This document shows positions 1 to 10,600 of a stretch of 64,000 nt of DNA, in pieces (positions within the stretch are counted from its first letter, which is position 1; every line of letters begins with the position of its first letter). A program made the position numbers and the translations under genes. Origin of the DNA: Tretioscincus oriximinensis. Taxonomy: Eukaryota; Chordata; Lepidosauria; Squamata; Gymnophthalmidae. The DNA lies in the NCBI GenBank assembly GCA_022410635.1, contig JAJVDF010000259.1, forward strand, positions 81,151-145,150, given 5' to 3'. A model generated the notes under the pieces. The model was given only the letters and a program-made list of their open reading frames with translations. It ran no database searches and was not told the DNA's origin.

Positions 1-495
1 ATCAAACAGTGTGAAAATCTCAGCAGGCCACTGTGCAACTCAAAATTCAAGACCTTAAAATGAATTATTTACTCATTTATTTTTATGTTACAAGAACTGC
101 CTTTACTTCTTGAGTTTCTACTTCAGGTTCCATTTTCCAAATGANAGTTTCAAAGCTGAGAGACACACCTGAAGATACTGAGCAGTTAGCCTGGATATTT
201 TGTAGGCCAATGCATTCCAATTTTCCACATATCCAGGTTTTGCAATGCTTGATGTCAAGGAATCTAGTAAAAGGGAATTTCTGTAAAGCGAGGATAAAGA
301 TCCAAAACAAAGCAGTAACAGATGAGTTGGAAGGTTGCTAGAGGGTGCAACAAATATATTTGAAAGCGGACACATTTCTTAATGTTGATTATGGCCTTTT
401 CTGCAATTACTTAGTAATTCAGAAAAGAGTTCCATAAATCCCATAATCTGCATTAAACTAGTGGTATTTCAGATTATATTTAGAGAGAAAGAGAA
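1..495. other. Unassigned AT-rich intergenic sequence
   Basis: I see no repeat family, exon or RNA gene here. The short open frames have no recognisable protein motif. Confidence 0.4.
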
Positions 496-715
496 AGAAG
501 AGGAGGAGGAAGAGGGAGGAGCTGAATTTTTATAGTCTGCTTTTCTCAACCTCAGGGCAATCAAAGTGGCTTACATTANCTTCTATAATTCTCTTCACAA
601 TAGATACCTTGTGAAGTAGGTGGGGCTGGCAACTGTGGAGAAGGGCAGAATCAAACCAGTGACTTCCAGGTAAGAGTCTGACATTCTAACCTATTCTATT
701 ATATAGAATAGGTGG
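496..715 (-). mobile_element. tRNA-derived SINE, partial, minus strand
   Basis: A purine-rich GAA/GAG tail is followed by the reverse complement of a SINE body: a box resembling 'ttctcaacctcagggcaatcaaagtggcttaca', the stretch 'accttgtgaagtaggtgggg', and a degenerate B-box region 'agaatcaaaccagtgactt'. The same body occurs in the plus orientation at 38.4 and 48.6 kb. The 5' tRNA-like head is degenerate, so this is an old copy. Confidence 0.6.
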
Positions 716-1099
716 TCTACATTTATCAGTGTTATTACCATAGCAGTCTGTACTGAAGACAATAATGGTGCATCCATATGTAGACCAGATCTAAGCAAAG
801 CATAGGTGTGTTTACAAGGAACGTGTGAAATAGGAATTGTGTGTCTACATTAATGCTTGCGATGTTACAGTATGTTTCTTGCACCATCTAAATGCAGTTG
901 CCACTGTTATAGCTATCATAAACACGAAAGTGCAGAATTACTAATACAGTAAGTGTAGAAAGGATCTTAAGTTGCATCCACACATCACTTATTTATTCCA
1001 CTATAGTTGAATATTCTACTATAAAGGATTGTGTGCACTGCTTTATTATGGAGTATCCAATTATAATGGAATAAGTAAGTTATGTACGGGTGCAACCTT

Positions 1100-1470
1100 A
1101 GGGCAGGTGCACACGATGACATTAAAACCGCTACAATGCTATAATTTGGAATATAGCAATCACATGTCTGTGCACACCAAACATGTATATTCCATGAGCA
1201 ATGCCCCAGTTCCATAACATCTCTCATTGATCTCGTTGCAGTGCAGTCAGATAATTATTTTTTTTACTTGCAACAGCCAATAGAAACAACTGCTATGTAC
1301 TTGATTGTTTTATCATCTTGCATCTAATTTGTGCACACACATACAGTCGTAAGAATACAGGGATTCTCCAGAACAATAACTGAATATCTGAGCAATAGTT
1401 TATTCCAGGAAAAAAGGCATTTATTGGAAAACAATTAGGTAGAAAAACATTGTGTGCACAGAGCCTTAGG
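1100..1470. mobile_element. Non-autonomous TIR element (family A)
   Basis: The ends are similar inverted repeats: 'gggcaggtgcacacga' on the left, and the complement of 'tgtgtgcacagagcc' on the right. A related copy lies in reverse orientation near 15.96-16.19 kb and shares the segments around 'aacatctctcattgatctcg' and 'ctgagcaatagtttattcc'. No transposase is encoded. The superfamily is uncertain because no clean target duplication is visible. Confidence 0.5.
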
Positions 1471-1955
1471 CTGCNTTCACACGACGAGCTGAAAACCAGA
1501 ATAAAGCTATATTCCGGAATATAGCAATGGCATGNCCCTTCACACCACAAAGCTATATTTCGGAATATACAATGGTGTGTCTGTGCACACGTATACTTGA
1601 ATTCTCATGATAAGCAGCTGGCTCCGCCGTACTGCTTTGGATGTGGGCTCCTTCCAGCCAGCCCTCCACTGCTTTCTGGGGCTGCTGCCTGGAGATCGGC
1701 TCTGAGAAGTGACGAGCAGGAAGTTGTCGCTGTCAAATGGTTCGGTTAAGGCAAGGAGGAGGAGTTGGGGAGGTTGNCAGGACGTCTGTCAATGCTGCTC
1801 GTCGCTTCGCCGAGCCGATCTCCAAGCAACAGCCCCTGAAAACAGGCGTANGGCAGCCTGGGTTTAGGAAAAGGTGAGCAGATTTCCTCGCCGAAGCAGG
1901 GAGGCTGCGTTTCCCTGTCATCTCTCTCCTCCTGTCTCTCACACTAATTTGTTCA

Positions 1956-2121
1956 GTTTCAGAGAAATAGCTGTGTTAGTCTAGCAGAAAGTCCAGCAAA
2001 GGAGCTAGCAGCACTTTGAGACTAACTTGAGATGCATCTGAAGAAGTAGACCTGTCTATGAAAGTTTATGCCAACCACTTTTCTCAAGTTAGTCTCAAAG
2101 TGCTGCTAGCTCCTTTGCTGG
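1956..2121 (+). mobile_element. Penelope-like foldback retroposon fragment
   Basis: Two perfect 42-base inverted arms (1990-2031 and 2083-2124) flank a 51-base spacer that contains hammerhead-type core boxes. The unit is bracketed by the 13-base direct repeat 'actaatttgttca' (1943-1955 and 2122-2134), read as a target-site duplication. The left part is the antisense 3' end of the family ('cagagaaatagctgtgttag'). The right part is a sense copy missing its last ~35 bases. Related copies lie at 29.07, 52.23 and 60.09 kb. The Penelope-like assignment rests on the hammerhead and the inverted terminal arrangement, not on a coding domain. Confidence 0.65.
2034..2071 (+). ncRNA. Hammerhead ribozyme-like motif (family 1)
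   Basis: The core boxes occur in type I order. CUGAAGA (2038-2044) fits CUGANGA, and GAAA lies at 2060-2063. Between them stem II pairs GUAGAC (2046-2051) with GUCUAU (2054-2059) after one bulged A. Stem I is GCAU (2034-2037) with AUGC (2068-2071). Stem III would be extremely short, as in hammerheads of Penelope-like elements, which are thought to act as dimers. Activity is inferred, and a GUUU where GCUU occurs in other copies may weaken it. Confidence 0.5.
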
Positions 2122-2334
2122 ACTAATTTGTTCACACAGGAGAGGAAGGGGATTGGCTGCAAGGTGACGGATGTTCTCAGCAATGATGCCTCAATATCCC
2201 AGCAGTAGTTTATTCTGGGANAAATGGAGTTTATTGCGGGATGACTGCTGAAACACACTTAACACGTGTGCCAGGACCTCCCTCATCTCGCACCAATTGA
2301 GGAATAAAATAGCTGTGTGAACGCTCCCTTAGTC

Positions 2335-2950
2335 TGCTCTTTCTTTAATAATGCCATGTTGTTGCATAGAATTTCACTCAGATACCTTGTTAGCCTGTGA
2401 CCATTGTGACATAAGAAATAAAGAAAGAAGGATGCCCTTTTGAAAAGCAATCATGTGTATATTTGAAACAGATAAGAATAATATTATGTTATCTATATTT
2501 ACTTTAATGCTATAAAAAGTCACTGGGTTTTATTGATAACTGAGTTCATGTTTCATTTTCTTTGAGATGTTTGCAGACACTTTGCAACCATCACAGAATT
2601 CACTCTCTCCCTTGTTTTAGATTCCATACTACTTATGTTCATAACTTTCAAACTAAAAAGCACACTTTCTGTCCTTTGTTACCTGAGTGCACAGTTGCAC
2701 TTGAACCATTTTTCCAATTTGTGTAACTGAGGCAGCCTTAGGGTCTGATTTGCACACGCCTGATTTAATCTACTTTAGTGGAAATGGATTAATGTAATTG
2801 TCTTAGACACTATTTGCACAGGCTTAGTAATCCTAAATGGATAATTGAGCCTGCACAAACAAGAAATCACTAAAGACGGATCTCTTTAAATTGGCCTTTG
2901 AAAAAACAATGCTTTCTTCTTTACTGCATGGTACTATTGTTTTTTAAGAT
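2335..2950. other. Unassigned intergenic sequence
   Basis: AT-rich sequence. Bases 2745-2880 have a TIR-like look ('tttgcacacgcc', 'tttgcacaggc') but I could not delimit an element. Confidence 0.3.
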
Positions 2951-3045
2951 GTTAATTCTGTTTTTACTGTTAATCGCTGTGAGACATTCATGTACAGGGC
3001 TGTATAGAAATGTAAATAAATAAATAAAATAAATAAATAAATAAA
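2950..3045 (+). mobile_element. L2/CR1-type LINE 3' tail
   Basis: The typical tail order is present: 'gttaatcgctgtgagac', then 'gtatagaaatgtaaata', then an AAAT microsatellite to 3045. Equivalent tails occur at 6.07, 23.6, 43.6 and 60.0 kb. Confidence 0.6.
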
Positions 3046-3210
3046 CCAAGACCAAAGACAGATCGAACTAATCCACTTCTACTACAATGGATTAAACAAG
3101 ACAAATGCCAACCAAGCATATGTTTTATTTTAGATTCCAACTACTTTCAGAGTGGAAAAAACATTAGGAAAGAGGCAAATATTTTTTGGCACTTTTTTAC
3201 TCAGCAAAAC

Positions 3211-3698
3211 TAAGGTTGCCATATGTCCCAGGAAGGTGCAACAATCCCAGCTTTGGGGACTAAAATGTAGTCCCCTCCCGGTTTTAAGAGAAAATCCCGG
3301 ATTTTTACATTCCCCGATGCTGCATCAGGGAATGTAAAAATCCAGGATTTTAAAGGCAAAGGAGCCACCAGGGCTGATGGCTGCAGCCCGAGCAACACTT
3401 TCCAGGGTCCTGGAAGGAACCTCAGAGCGTGCCGTAGCTGATCCTCTGCTGGAGGCGGGGTTTTGCACCTGCTGTCAGGCAGAGCGCGCCAACTCACTTC
3501 CGGCAGATGAAAAACACTTGGGTTTTTGACAGGAGAACAGAGCTTTTGTGCAGCTCTGTTCTGCCTGTCTCACCACAAGCGTCTGTGCGTGTGTGTGCGC
3601 GTGCGTGCGTGCATGAGCGCGTGTGTGTGTACGCACGTGCANGCACTCCCCACCCCCACCCCGTCCCGTTTTTGGGCTGCCAAAATATGGCAACCCTA
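3211..3698. mobile_element. TIR MITE with internal hairpin
   Basis: The ends are 14-base inverted repeats: 'taaggttgccatat' and the complement of 'atatggcaacccta'. Flanking octamers (agcaaaac and cagaaaac) are only loosely similar, so hAT membership is possible but not shown. Bases 3293-3348 fold into a hairpin around 'ggatttttacattccc'. A TG/CG-rich microsatellite lies at 3585-3640. No transposase ORF is present. Confidence 0.55.
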
Positions 3699-3699
3699 C

Positions 3700-4636
3700 A
3701 GAAAACCTATCTTTAGTTTAGATAATATGGGGAAAATTGCTATTCCCTTTTAATTCCTGAAAGTGGACTGAAGGGAGATTAAAACTTAGGTGTGACCAGG
3801 TTTTAAAGAATCCATGTACTGATGCTAGGAATCAAGTCTGTCAAAACATGAAGCAATTTTAACCTCCAGCATTTTGCCTGGAAAGGTACAATATAAACGT
3901 GATTCCAAACAACAGTAAAACTGTTTGCCTGAAACGGTACTAGCTGTGCCAACTCCAAAACCTAGGAAATGACATGCTGTAAAATTTGGTGAGACTGAAA
4001 GGAAGACTAAAGCCTGTGATATTTATAAAACTCCCGCCAACCAATTCCCATACTCGCTTTTAAAGCAAGCGATTGTTCCTCATACATGCCTAACTTGTTC
4101 TTAATGGCTCTTTTAAAAGATATTTTGCTTCCATCATGTTACCAGAAACATATTAACTTACTTTTTCCTTCAAAGGAAGCTTAGATTCCAAGGGCATCAG
4201 TAAGCAATATGTCATTTTTTATTTTAGTATTGGGGTGGAAACCTTACTTAGCACCGCAGGCTACATCACTAATGTGTCATAAACCATAGGGACATGCTTA
4301 TTAGTTTCCTCTTCTTTGATGTAAGCAACATCCCTGTAATTGTTAGGGAAACAATCCACAGAGAATTTCTGCTGTGCAAGCTTCTCAGTCCTCCTTTTGT
4401 TGTATGGCTCGGTCTCTTGTGAGGCCTCATGCAGAGAAACGTCAACATTCTCAGACAGAACCCAGCAGAATACACTGTAAGTTATACATCTCATGCCTTA
4501 TACCAGGAAATATAACCTGTAGAAGGAATCTTTACACAGTACTGAGAGTTTTCTTGCAGTAAATCACATAGCAAGTGCCCAGAAACCTTGGGCATTTGAG
4601 TCATCTGCATGTTCACAAAGCACTTGTGAATATTTT
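3700..4636. other. Unassigned AT-rich intergenic sequence
   Basis: I see no recognisable exon, RNA gene or repeat family. The ORFs here are short and on both strands. Confidence 0.35.
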
Positions 4637-4753
4637 GTGATGTCACTTCTGGATGGAACCAGAAGTGATGTCACTTGCAGCCTGGATAGCTTTAAGACAG
4701 GATTAGACAACTTTACATGTTGTGTAATCCTGTCTTAAAGCTACCTAGGNTGC
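4637..4753. repeat. Two adjacent hairpins, one from a CR1 3' UTR fragment
   Basis: The first palindrome is 'gtgatgtcacttctgg' against 'ccagaagtgatgtcac' (4637-4674). The second has ~35-base arms, 4677-4711 and 4719-4753, with a 7-base loop. Its sequence ('agctttaagacaggattag') is the CR1 3' segment also seen at 31.67 kb. Confidence 0.6.
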
Positions 4754-5006
4754 CATCTGCCACCATCTCTTCTGGAACTAGAAGAACAAAAACAAAAACA
4801 CACCACGTCTCCCTCTAACAGGAATCAACCTCAAAGGGTAACCCTAAATATACAAGAGTCTAAAGCAGACAAAAATATCCATATAATNCATGAACAAAGA
4901 ATAATACAATTGCACCAGCGCCCGTGTATGGGCATACAAAGAGGCAGGCAAGATAATGAAACAACACTCAGAAAGATGAGTAGCTGAGGTCAGATAAATA
5001 CAAAAA

Positions 5007-5024
5007 AAGAGAGAGAGAGAGAGA
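5007..5024. repeat. (GA)n microsatellite
   Basis: A short run of GA dinucleotides inside the left arm of the inverted-duplicated retroposon. It is absent from the right arm, so it expanded or was lost after the duplication. Confidence 0.8.
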
Positions 5025-5575
5025 GGAGTTGCCATGTTGTCAAGATATAGAGTCCATAAAGTAAAGTCTCTTAGTAAAGGAGTATCCTCTAATCCTCTGA
5101 AGTTCAAAACTTGTGTGTCTCGTGCTGACCTTGGATCAAAACATCAAGATAGCGGCTTCTCATGTAACTGCAGATCACATAGCTGAAATGTTCTTCACGC
5201 GTAAATTGAGGTTTTTGGTAATTTTCTTTTTCAACAGTTCATGTGAAATGTATGGCTGGAACATAAATGAGGATGGTTTGCCATCTCGTTCTCAGTTCTG
5301 GTGTTGCTGATCTGATGCAAGAGACTTTACTTTGTGGACTCTATATCTTGACAATGTGGCAACTCCTCCCTCTCTTATTTTTTCTGTATTTATCTGACCT
5401 CAGCTACTCATCACTCTGAGTATTGCTTCATTATCTTGCCTGCCTCTTTGTATGCCCATACACGGGCACTGGTGCAAATTGTATTATTCTTTGTTCATGT
5501 ATTATATGGATATTTTTATCTACTTTAGACTCTTGTATACTTAGGGTTACCCTTTGAGGTTGATTCTTGTTAGAG

Positions 5576-5757
5576 TAGGCTGACCAGATGACCCCTTGGG
5601 GGGTTGTTGTTGAAAACCCGTTTGGGGGGTGCCTCCCAGTTTTTCCTTTTTTTGAAAAATGTTTTGTTTTTTTAATTTTTTTTCCTCAGGAAAAACCAGG
5701 AGGCACCCCCAAAATGGGTTTTCAACCCACCCCAAAAGGGGTCATCTGGTCAGTCTA
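5576..5757. mobile_element. Foldback MITE, TAGGCTGACCAG family, copy 1
   Basis: Terminal inverted repeats 'taggctgaccagatgacccc' and the complement of 'ggggtcatctggtcagtcta' match at 19 of 20 bases. Nearly the whole 182-base element folds back on itself through 'ggtgcctcccag' and 'aggaggcaccc'. The flanks are tgttagag and tgttaggg, a probable 8-base target duplication with one change, which suggests a hAT-type element. It sits inside the right arm of the 4781-5828 retroposon. Confidence 0.7.
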
Positions 5758-6029
5758 TGTTAGGGGGAGACGTGTGTGTTTTTATTCTTGTAGTTCTTGA
5801 TATCATCTTTCTCATTTATATCTTTATTACCATCTCTTCTGGAACTACATTCCACAGGCCAATGGAGTGTTTTCTATCTGTCAAAATAAAACCAAAATGA
5901 CAACAAAAAGAAAAAAAAATCAAGAGAAAATATGTTCAAGTTGGACATTTCAATCTCTGAGTTCATTTTTTGAATTACACTAAGACGAATATGCTGGAGC
6001 CTGTTGCATAACCCAATCAGCCACGGGCT

Positions 6030-6130
6030 TATTCCACTAGTAAATAAATAAACATCATCACTATTACTGAGACCTTCGAATATAGGGCGGGATACAAGTA
6101 CAAATAAATAAACAAATAAATAAAAAAATA
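6030..6130 (+). mobile_element. L2-type LINE 3' tail
   Basis: 'ctgagaccttcgaatatagggcgg' followed by 'gatacaagtacaaataaat' and an A/T-rich tail matches the L2 tail at 38.58 and 43.63 kb. Only the tail is present. Confidence 0.65.
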
Positions 6131-7237
6131 AAAAAATTGGTAGAAATACCAAGTTTCCCATAACAACAATGTTGATTACCTGTTTGTCAGTTCCTTTTGT
6201 TATCATTACTTTTTCGAATACCTGNAAGTCAGTGAAGGGAGGGAGAGGAATGGTTGCCTCTCCAGGAACTGCCATAATGGAAGGAGCTGGTAGACACAAG
6301 TAAAGGACGGTGATTGCTTCCTGTATATGACTGATATGCAACATAGGCAATCATGAGATATTCTAGCCTTTGTAGCTTTTTCCCGACTGCAAGAATTTTT
6401 GCAGCTTATTCCCCACAACTAACACTTTTTGTCTGCAACTGATGCAATTTCTTTTCAATAACTTAAATCTTTATTTTATTTGGAGTGTTTAGGTCTCTCT
6501 TCGCACCTTCCCTTAAGCTCAGCTCTCTAATTACACATCTGTTAAATCAAGGTTAAAAGGATCTTTAAGTAGTGTGGGAACCCTTGTATGCATGATTGAC
6601 TTGGAAGACAACTCATAATACAGTCATTAAAAATAAAGTCTCAGAATACACAGAAGGTCCATTAAATATAGCAGTTTTTTAAATGGCCGTGTAGGATTTC
6701 AGCATATAATGGACCAGAAAAAGACCACCATGAGAATATAAGGAGAGAAATAATAATGCCTTAAAATTATATCTTAAATAGGTGGAATAATTAGGTACAA
6801 ATTGCATCTGTCAGAATCTATTCTTATATATACTATGTATTGTGTGTATGTATAGCTACATGCAGACACTGGAATAATACAGCATAGCCCAGAAGACATT
6901 TCTATCATGCCCTTGGACCCACAAAAATATTATTTTTCAGACGAGGGAATGAAAAACTTTAGGGAGCCTATTGTTGCATTAAATATGAGGATGGGGGTGA
7001 TATTTGCTTCTGTTATGGAGGATGACCAAATAAAACGTCCATCAGACCCCCCCCTTTTTTTTTTAGTATGCAAAAAGTAAAAGGAAAGAAAAGGTGTGTC
7101 CAATATATGCCATGTGTGTCTGGATCAAGACTCACCCTTTTTATTTTATTTTTTATTTTTTTAAAAATTATTACAATAATATTCCAGCCAAAGGATTTGT
7201 CTTCTGCAGTAAACATTGTGGAAGAGCAAAAGCAGGT

Positions 7238-7268
<31 letters not shown>

Positions 7269-8050
7269 GGGGGTGTTCCACGCTATAATAAGTATGATTA
7301 TGGTGATTTGGCAGTGTTAGCACTGGAAAGTTCAATCATTGCATTTTTTTCCCTCCAAGTACTGTTTCACACTGTCCAGTCTTCACACCATGATTGTGTC
7401 ATCTGGACACTGCCTGCAAGAACTGCAACTATTCCAGCACTGCCTCATGACCTTTCGTCTACTCTTCAGCAAGAGTGGGGGCTATATCGTATTGTCCATG
7501 TTTAATTATGTTGAATTTATCCAGAAAAAAGCAGTGATGATAAACAGAAAACCTTCTAGCAGTTTTCTAAAACTTAGGTGACTTTAAAAGTGAGGTTTTT
7601 CACCCACTAGGTTAACCTTCATCCCACCTATTGGAATAGGGATAAAGGTTAACCAGTTATAATTACAGTAGAGGTTCTTGGAAAAGAGAAGCAATTTCTA
7701 TACGCACGTGGGCATCTAAAAAGGAAAATTTACCGGTTTTTTTATATATATAAGATGCCCTTTATTTTCCCAAGAAGTGGGATGAAAATGTTGCATGCTT
7801 TCTAATCCAAATATAACAAAATTCCCCCCAAACTATAGAAAACATTCACAAAGCTGGCAATAACAGCAGGTCAAATGTAAAAAAAAAACAGATTTCCACC
7901 CTTATTTTCCTCCTCTAAAATCTAGGTGTGTTTTATGGTCCAGTACATCTTATAGTACAAAAAATACAGTAAATCCTTTATGGCGTGATCTACAGAAATA
8001 GTGCTACAAAAGGTAGGCCTCTGCATGAACCATTTGTTTTAAGTAGCAAT
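6131..8050. other. Unassigned AT-rich intergenic sequence
   Basis: Apart from a TG microsatellite (7235-7268) I recognise nothing here. Open frames of up to 158 codons are low-complexity or span the L2 tail. Confidence 0.35.
7235..7268. repeat. (TG)n microsatellite
   Basis: About 16 TG units with one TA interruption near the start, followed by a G run. Confidence 0.9.
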
Positions 8051-8054
8051 TCAT

Positions 8055-8160
8055 AACATCAGAAAATCATATAGCTGGAAAGAGACTCCAGAGTCATTAG
8101 TTCCATCTCCCTGTTCAAAACCGGATTCACTAAACTGTCAGAGGATATAATCCAGAATAA
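8055..8160 (-). mobile_element. Old CR1 LINE 3' fragment, minus strand
   Basis: 'aatcatatagctggaaagagact' followed by 'cattagttccatctccctgttc' and 'attcactaaactgtc' is a decayed antisense CR1 3' end, like the better copy at 35.02-35.10 kb. Confidence 0.55.
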
Positions 8161-8734
8161 GGCTTGATGCAGAAATGTCCCTCAAGACCCAGCAATGGCA
8201 AGATACTGGAATCATATCAAAAAGATTGACAAGAACTGGAAGTTATGTCTGCAGACATTTTCTGACATAGCCTGTTTGCATAATTTACCAGAAAATAAAA
8301 AAAAGTGGCTGCTAGATTTTGCGGGTGATTTGAAGCCTACTTCAAAAGGGAAATAGCGAAAAGTCTGTGGCAGGCACTAAACTCAGTATTAAAATGGTAT
8401 ATGNTGATTGCAACAACACAACATACATTAATAAAATGCTACCTTAATGTATCTATTAGCATCCCTTACCCTGGTNGAAAATCTTCATAGCATCTCATTA
8501 ACCTAACTCAGTTGAAGAAACAGTTTTCTCTTCCCCACTTTCAGGCACTGTTTTAAAATTTTAATTTTGTACCCTTGCTTTTATTGTTACCTATCCTGAG
8601 AGCTTTGGATATAGAGAGGGAGGTGCTTTACTTTATTAAGATAAAAGNTATTTCCTCTTGTCTGGTGAAGATAAGACAAGTCTTGCTCAAATTTCCCAGA
8701 CTGTTATATGGAAGTGTTTTGTTTGGTGTTTACA

Positions 8735-8935
8735 CTCCTCCACNAAATCAGCTGAGTTATTCACGGTTATTCAGAGATCTCTCAGCCTCAACTACTTTTC
8801 AANGTGTCTGTTGTGAAGAGAAAAACAGAAGTACCAGTCACTTTATGTAAATTGCTAGGAGTCCCTCTGGGTTGAGAGAAGCCGGATATAAAAAACAATT
8901 CTTCTTATTCTTCTCCTTATTTTTATTTTTACCTT
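8735..8935 (+). mobile_element. tRNA-derived SINE, 5'-truncated
   Basis: The sequence contains 'cactcctccac', 'agagatctctcagcctcaact', 'gtgtctgttgtgaagag' and 'ggatataaaaaacaattcttctt', in the order of the SINE body at 38.4 kb, then a pyrimidine-rich tail. The tRNA-like head is missing or unrecognisable. Confidence 0.6.
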
Positions 8936-9970
8936 ATACATAAATGTAAATTAAGAAAGAATCGCCATTCAATAAAAAATTCCAGAGTTCTGCCATATGC
9001 ATAAATGTTTATTTGTTATATGTTATTCAGTTTATTTATATCAAGAGCACTGCTTTGATAGGGAGAGCTGTGAGTACTGGTCAGCACTGCGGCCTGTTAA
9101 AAGTACTTGAGCCTTCCTGTGGAGTTGTGACTGTCAGTTGCTCTGTCCTTCTTAGAATTTATTTGGAAATCTGAACCTGCGGGGTTTTTTCATTACTTGG
9201 GGAAAATGGTTGGATACTTAGCATTCAAGTTGCTTTCCAGGAAGCTTAAGTTAAATAAAACATAAAACAGAAACCTTTGTGGCTACCTGGCTTTTGCAAA
9301 ATATCTTGGGGATTGCAGAGCCATAATTGGCCTCTCTGATACACTTTCATTTGTTTAATAAAAGAAAGCATAAATTGGGGGTTAAATAGAAGCTATGGAT
9401 GTTACCAGTTCTTCTGTGTTCTGTCTTCTACTTCTATTGCTTTATAACCCCACAAGGAATTCCTAGGTTTCCAAAGGTGAGCCTGTATCTAATTTGCAAG
9501 CATTAGAATACAATGCATTCTCTTTTCTAAAGTACTTTATTAGGCAAACACCCCTGGGCACCATCCTCTTTGAAAAGAATTATACTGGAATTCTCTTCAA
9601 AGCCATGGTTTAAACAGGGAAAGTGTCACTTCTATTTTTTATGAGGGCTAAAGCAAAGGACTTGGTCTCAGTTCAAAGGGTAGATGTATCCAGGTGCAAA
9701 GAATCACAGTGTGCGAAGTCTCAACTATCAATTAAGTGAAGATGGGAAACTGAGCAACAGATAAAGAGCATTAGGGCAGAGATGTGTGGCGGAAATGGAA
9801 GTGGCAGAGATTAATAATGTAAAGTCAAGCTTTTGTTTCTTGGGTAGACACTGCACAACTGAGTTTATTAAAATAGCCATACTCCAACCTATACTTATTT
9901 TCAAGCCAAGCAACATCTGTCTTGCTATATCTGCCAGCCACTGATTGTCAGCTTGGGAAAAACTTTCCAC
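8936..9970. other. Unassigned intergenic sequence
   Basis: No recognisable exon or repeat beyond A/T-rich simple stretches. Confidence 0.35.
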
Positions 9971-9971
9971 C

Positions 9972-10345
9972 TGTCTGGTGTAGTGGTTAAATTGCTAGAC
10001 TCTTAAGAACATAAGAACATAAGAAGAGCCATACTGGATCAGGCCACAGCCCATCAAGTCCAGCATTCTGTGTCACACAGAGGCTCACCAGATGCACCTG
10101 GGCAGTCCGAACAGAGGAAAGCAAAATATGCTCCTGTTCATGACTCCCTGCAAATGGTATCTGGAAGTCTCCTGCTTTGATTCTGCACTCTCCACAAATG
10201 TCAGATGGATGAGCTTGGTCTAGCTATAGTCCTTCAGAGCTCTCTCAGTCCCACCTACTTCATATGTAGTCTGCTGTGAAGAGAAGGTTATGTAAGTCAC
10301 ATTGATTCCCTTTGTGCTGAGAAAAGACCGGCTCATTTTTTCTGA
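9972..10345 (+). mobile_element. tRNA-derived SINE split by a CR1 tail
   Basis: The head 'ctggtgtagtggttaaattg' (from about 9975) breaks at 'gactcttaagaac' and resumes at 'tctggaagtctcctgctttg' (10160). It continues through 'cctcagagctctctcagtccc' to a tail near 10345. In the intact copy at 38.37 kb the two halves are contiguous. The interruption is 10005-10159. Confidence 0.65.
10005..10159 (-). mobile_element. CR1-type LINE 3' end nested in a SINE
   Basis: It begins with the antisense octamer repeat aagaacat, then 'ggatcaggccacagccc' and 'agtccagcattctgtg', and ends with 'ctccctgcaaatgg'. This is the reverse complement of the CR1-type 3' UTR seen in plus orientation at 25.2-25.35 kb and 35.69-35.81 kb. 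Confidence 0.75.
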
Positions 10346-10407
10346 GACTTTTAGCTGGAGGATCAGATTTGCTCCAGAGCAAGACTTTTACTGTGTTTGA
10401 TTGTATC

Positions 10408-10600
10408 CTTGGGAATTTACTGATAATCCACTTTATTGGATTTCAGTTTTGATTGACCTTGTTTATACCTTTATAGTATATTCTGAGTTTTGTTGCTCTG
10501 TAAGCATTTACAGAGCAGATGACATATTCTCCCATCAGCCATTTTGTTGCAGGCTGTCAAGTGGAAGTACAGGAGTCTCACTTCACAAATGCTATAGGGT
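10408..10600 (+). repeat. Unclassified interspersed repeat (family Z)
   Basis: This stretch aligns by eye, in reverse complement, with 16.85-17.14 kb. Shared segments include 'tattctcccatcagccattttg', 'tttactgataatcc' and 'gagttttgttgctctg'. No coding motif or terminal structure is apparent, so I cannot place the family. Confidence 0.5.

Larger units (their letters stand above)
1469..2331. mobile_element. Longer TIR element abutting family A, carrying a nested insertion
   Basis: Ends resemble inverted repeats: 'ggctgcnttcacacgac' on the left and the complement of 'gtgtgaacgctccct' on the right. Inside, about 1676-1720 and 1797-1840 form an inverted repeat around 'ggagatcggct' and 'agccgatctcc'. 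A Penelope-like foldback piece (1956-2121) interrupts it with its own target duplication. No coding capacity is seen. Confidence 0.45.
4781..5828 (+). mobile_element. Inverted-duplicated retroposon with 19-bp target duplication
   Basis: A left arm (about 4781-5075) is the reverse complement of a right arm (about 5318-5575 continuing at 5766-5800), with a spacer of about 240 bases. The whole is bracketed by a perfect 19-base direct repeat, 'accatctcttctggaacta', at 4762-4780 and 5829-5847. That is the size expected from target-primed reverse transcription. The right arm is interrupted by a MITE at 5576-5757, so the insertion order is clear. The spacer includes 'catcaagatagcggc', which resembles a YY1-type element. 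No coding domain is visible, and the family is unknown to me. A Penelope-like or twin-primed origin is possible. Confidence 0.6.
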
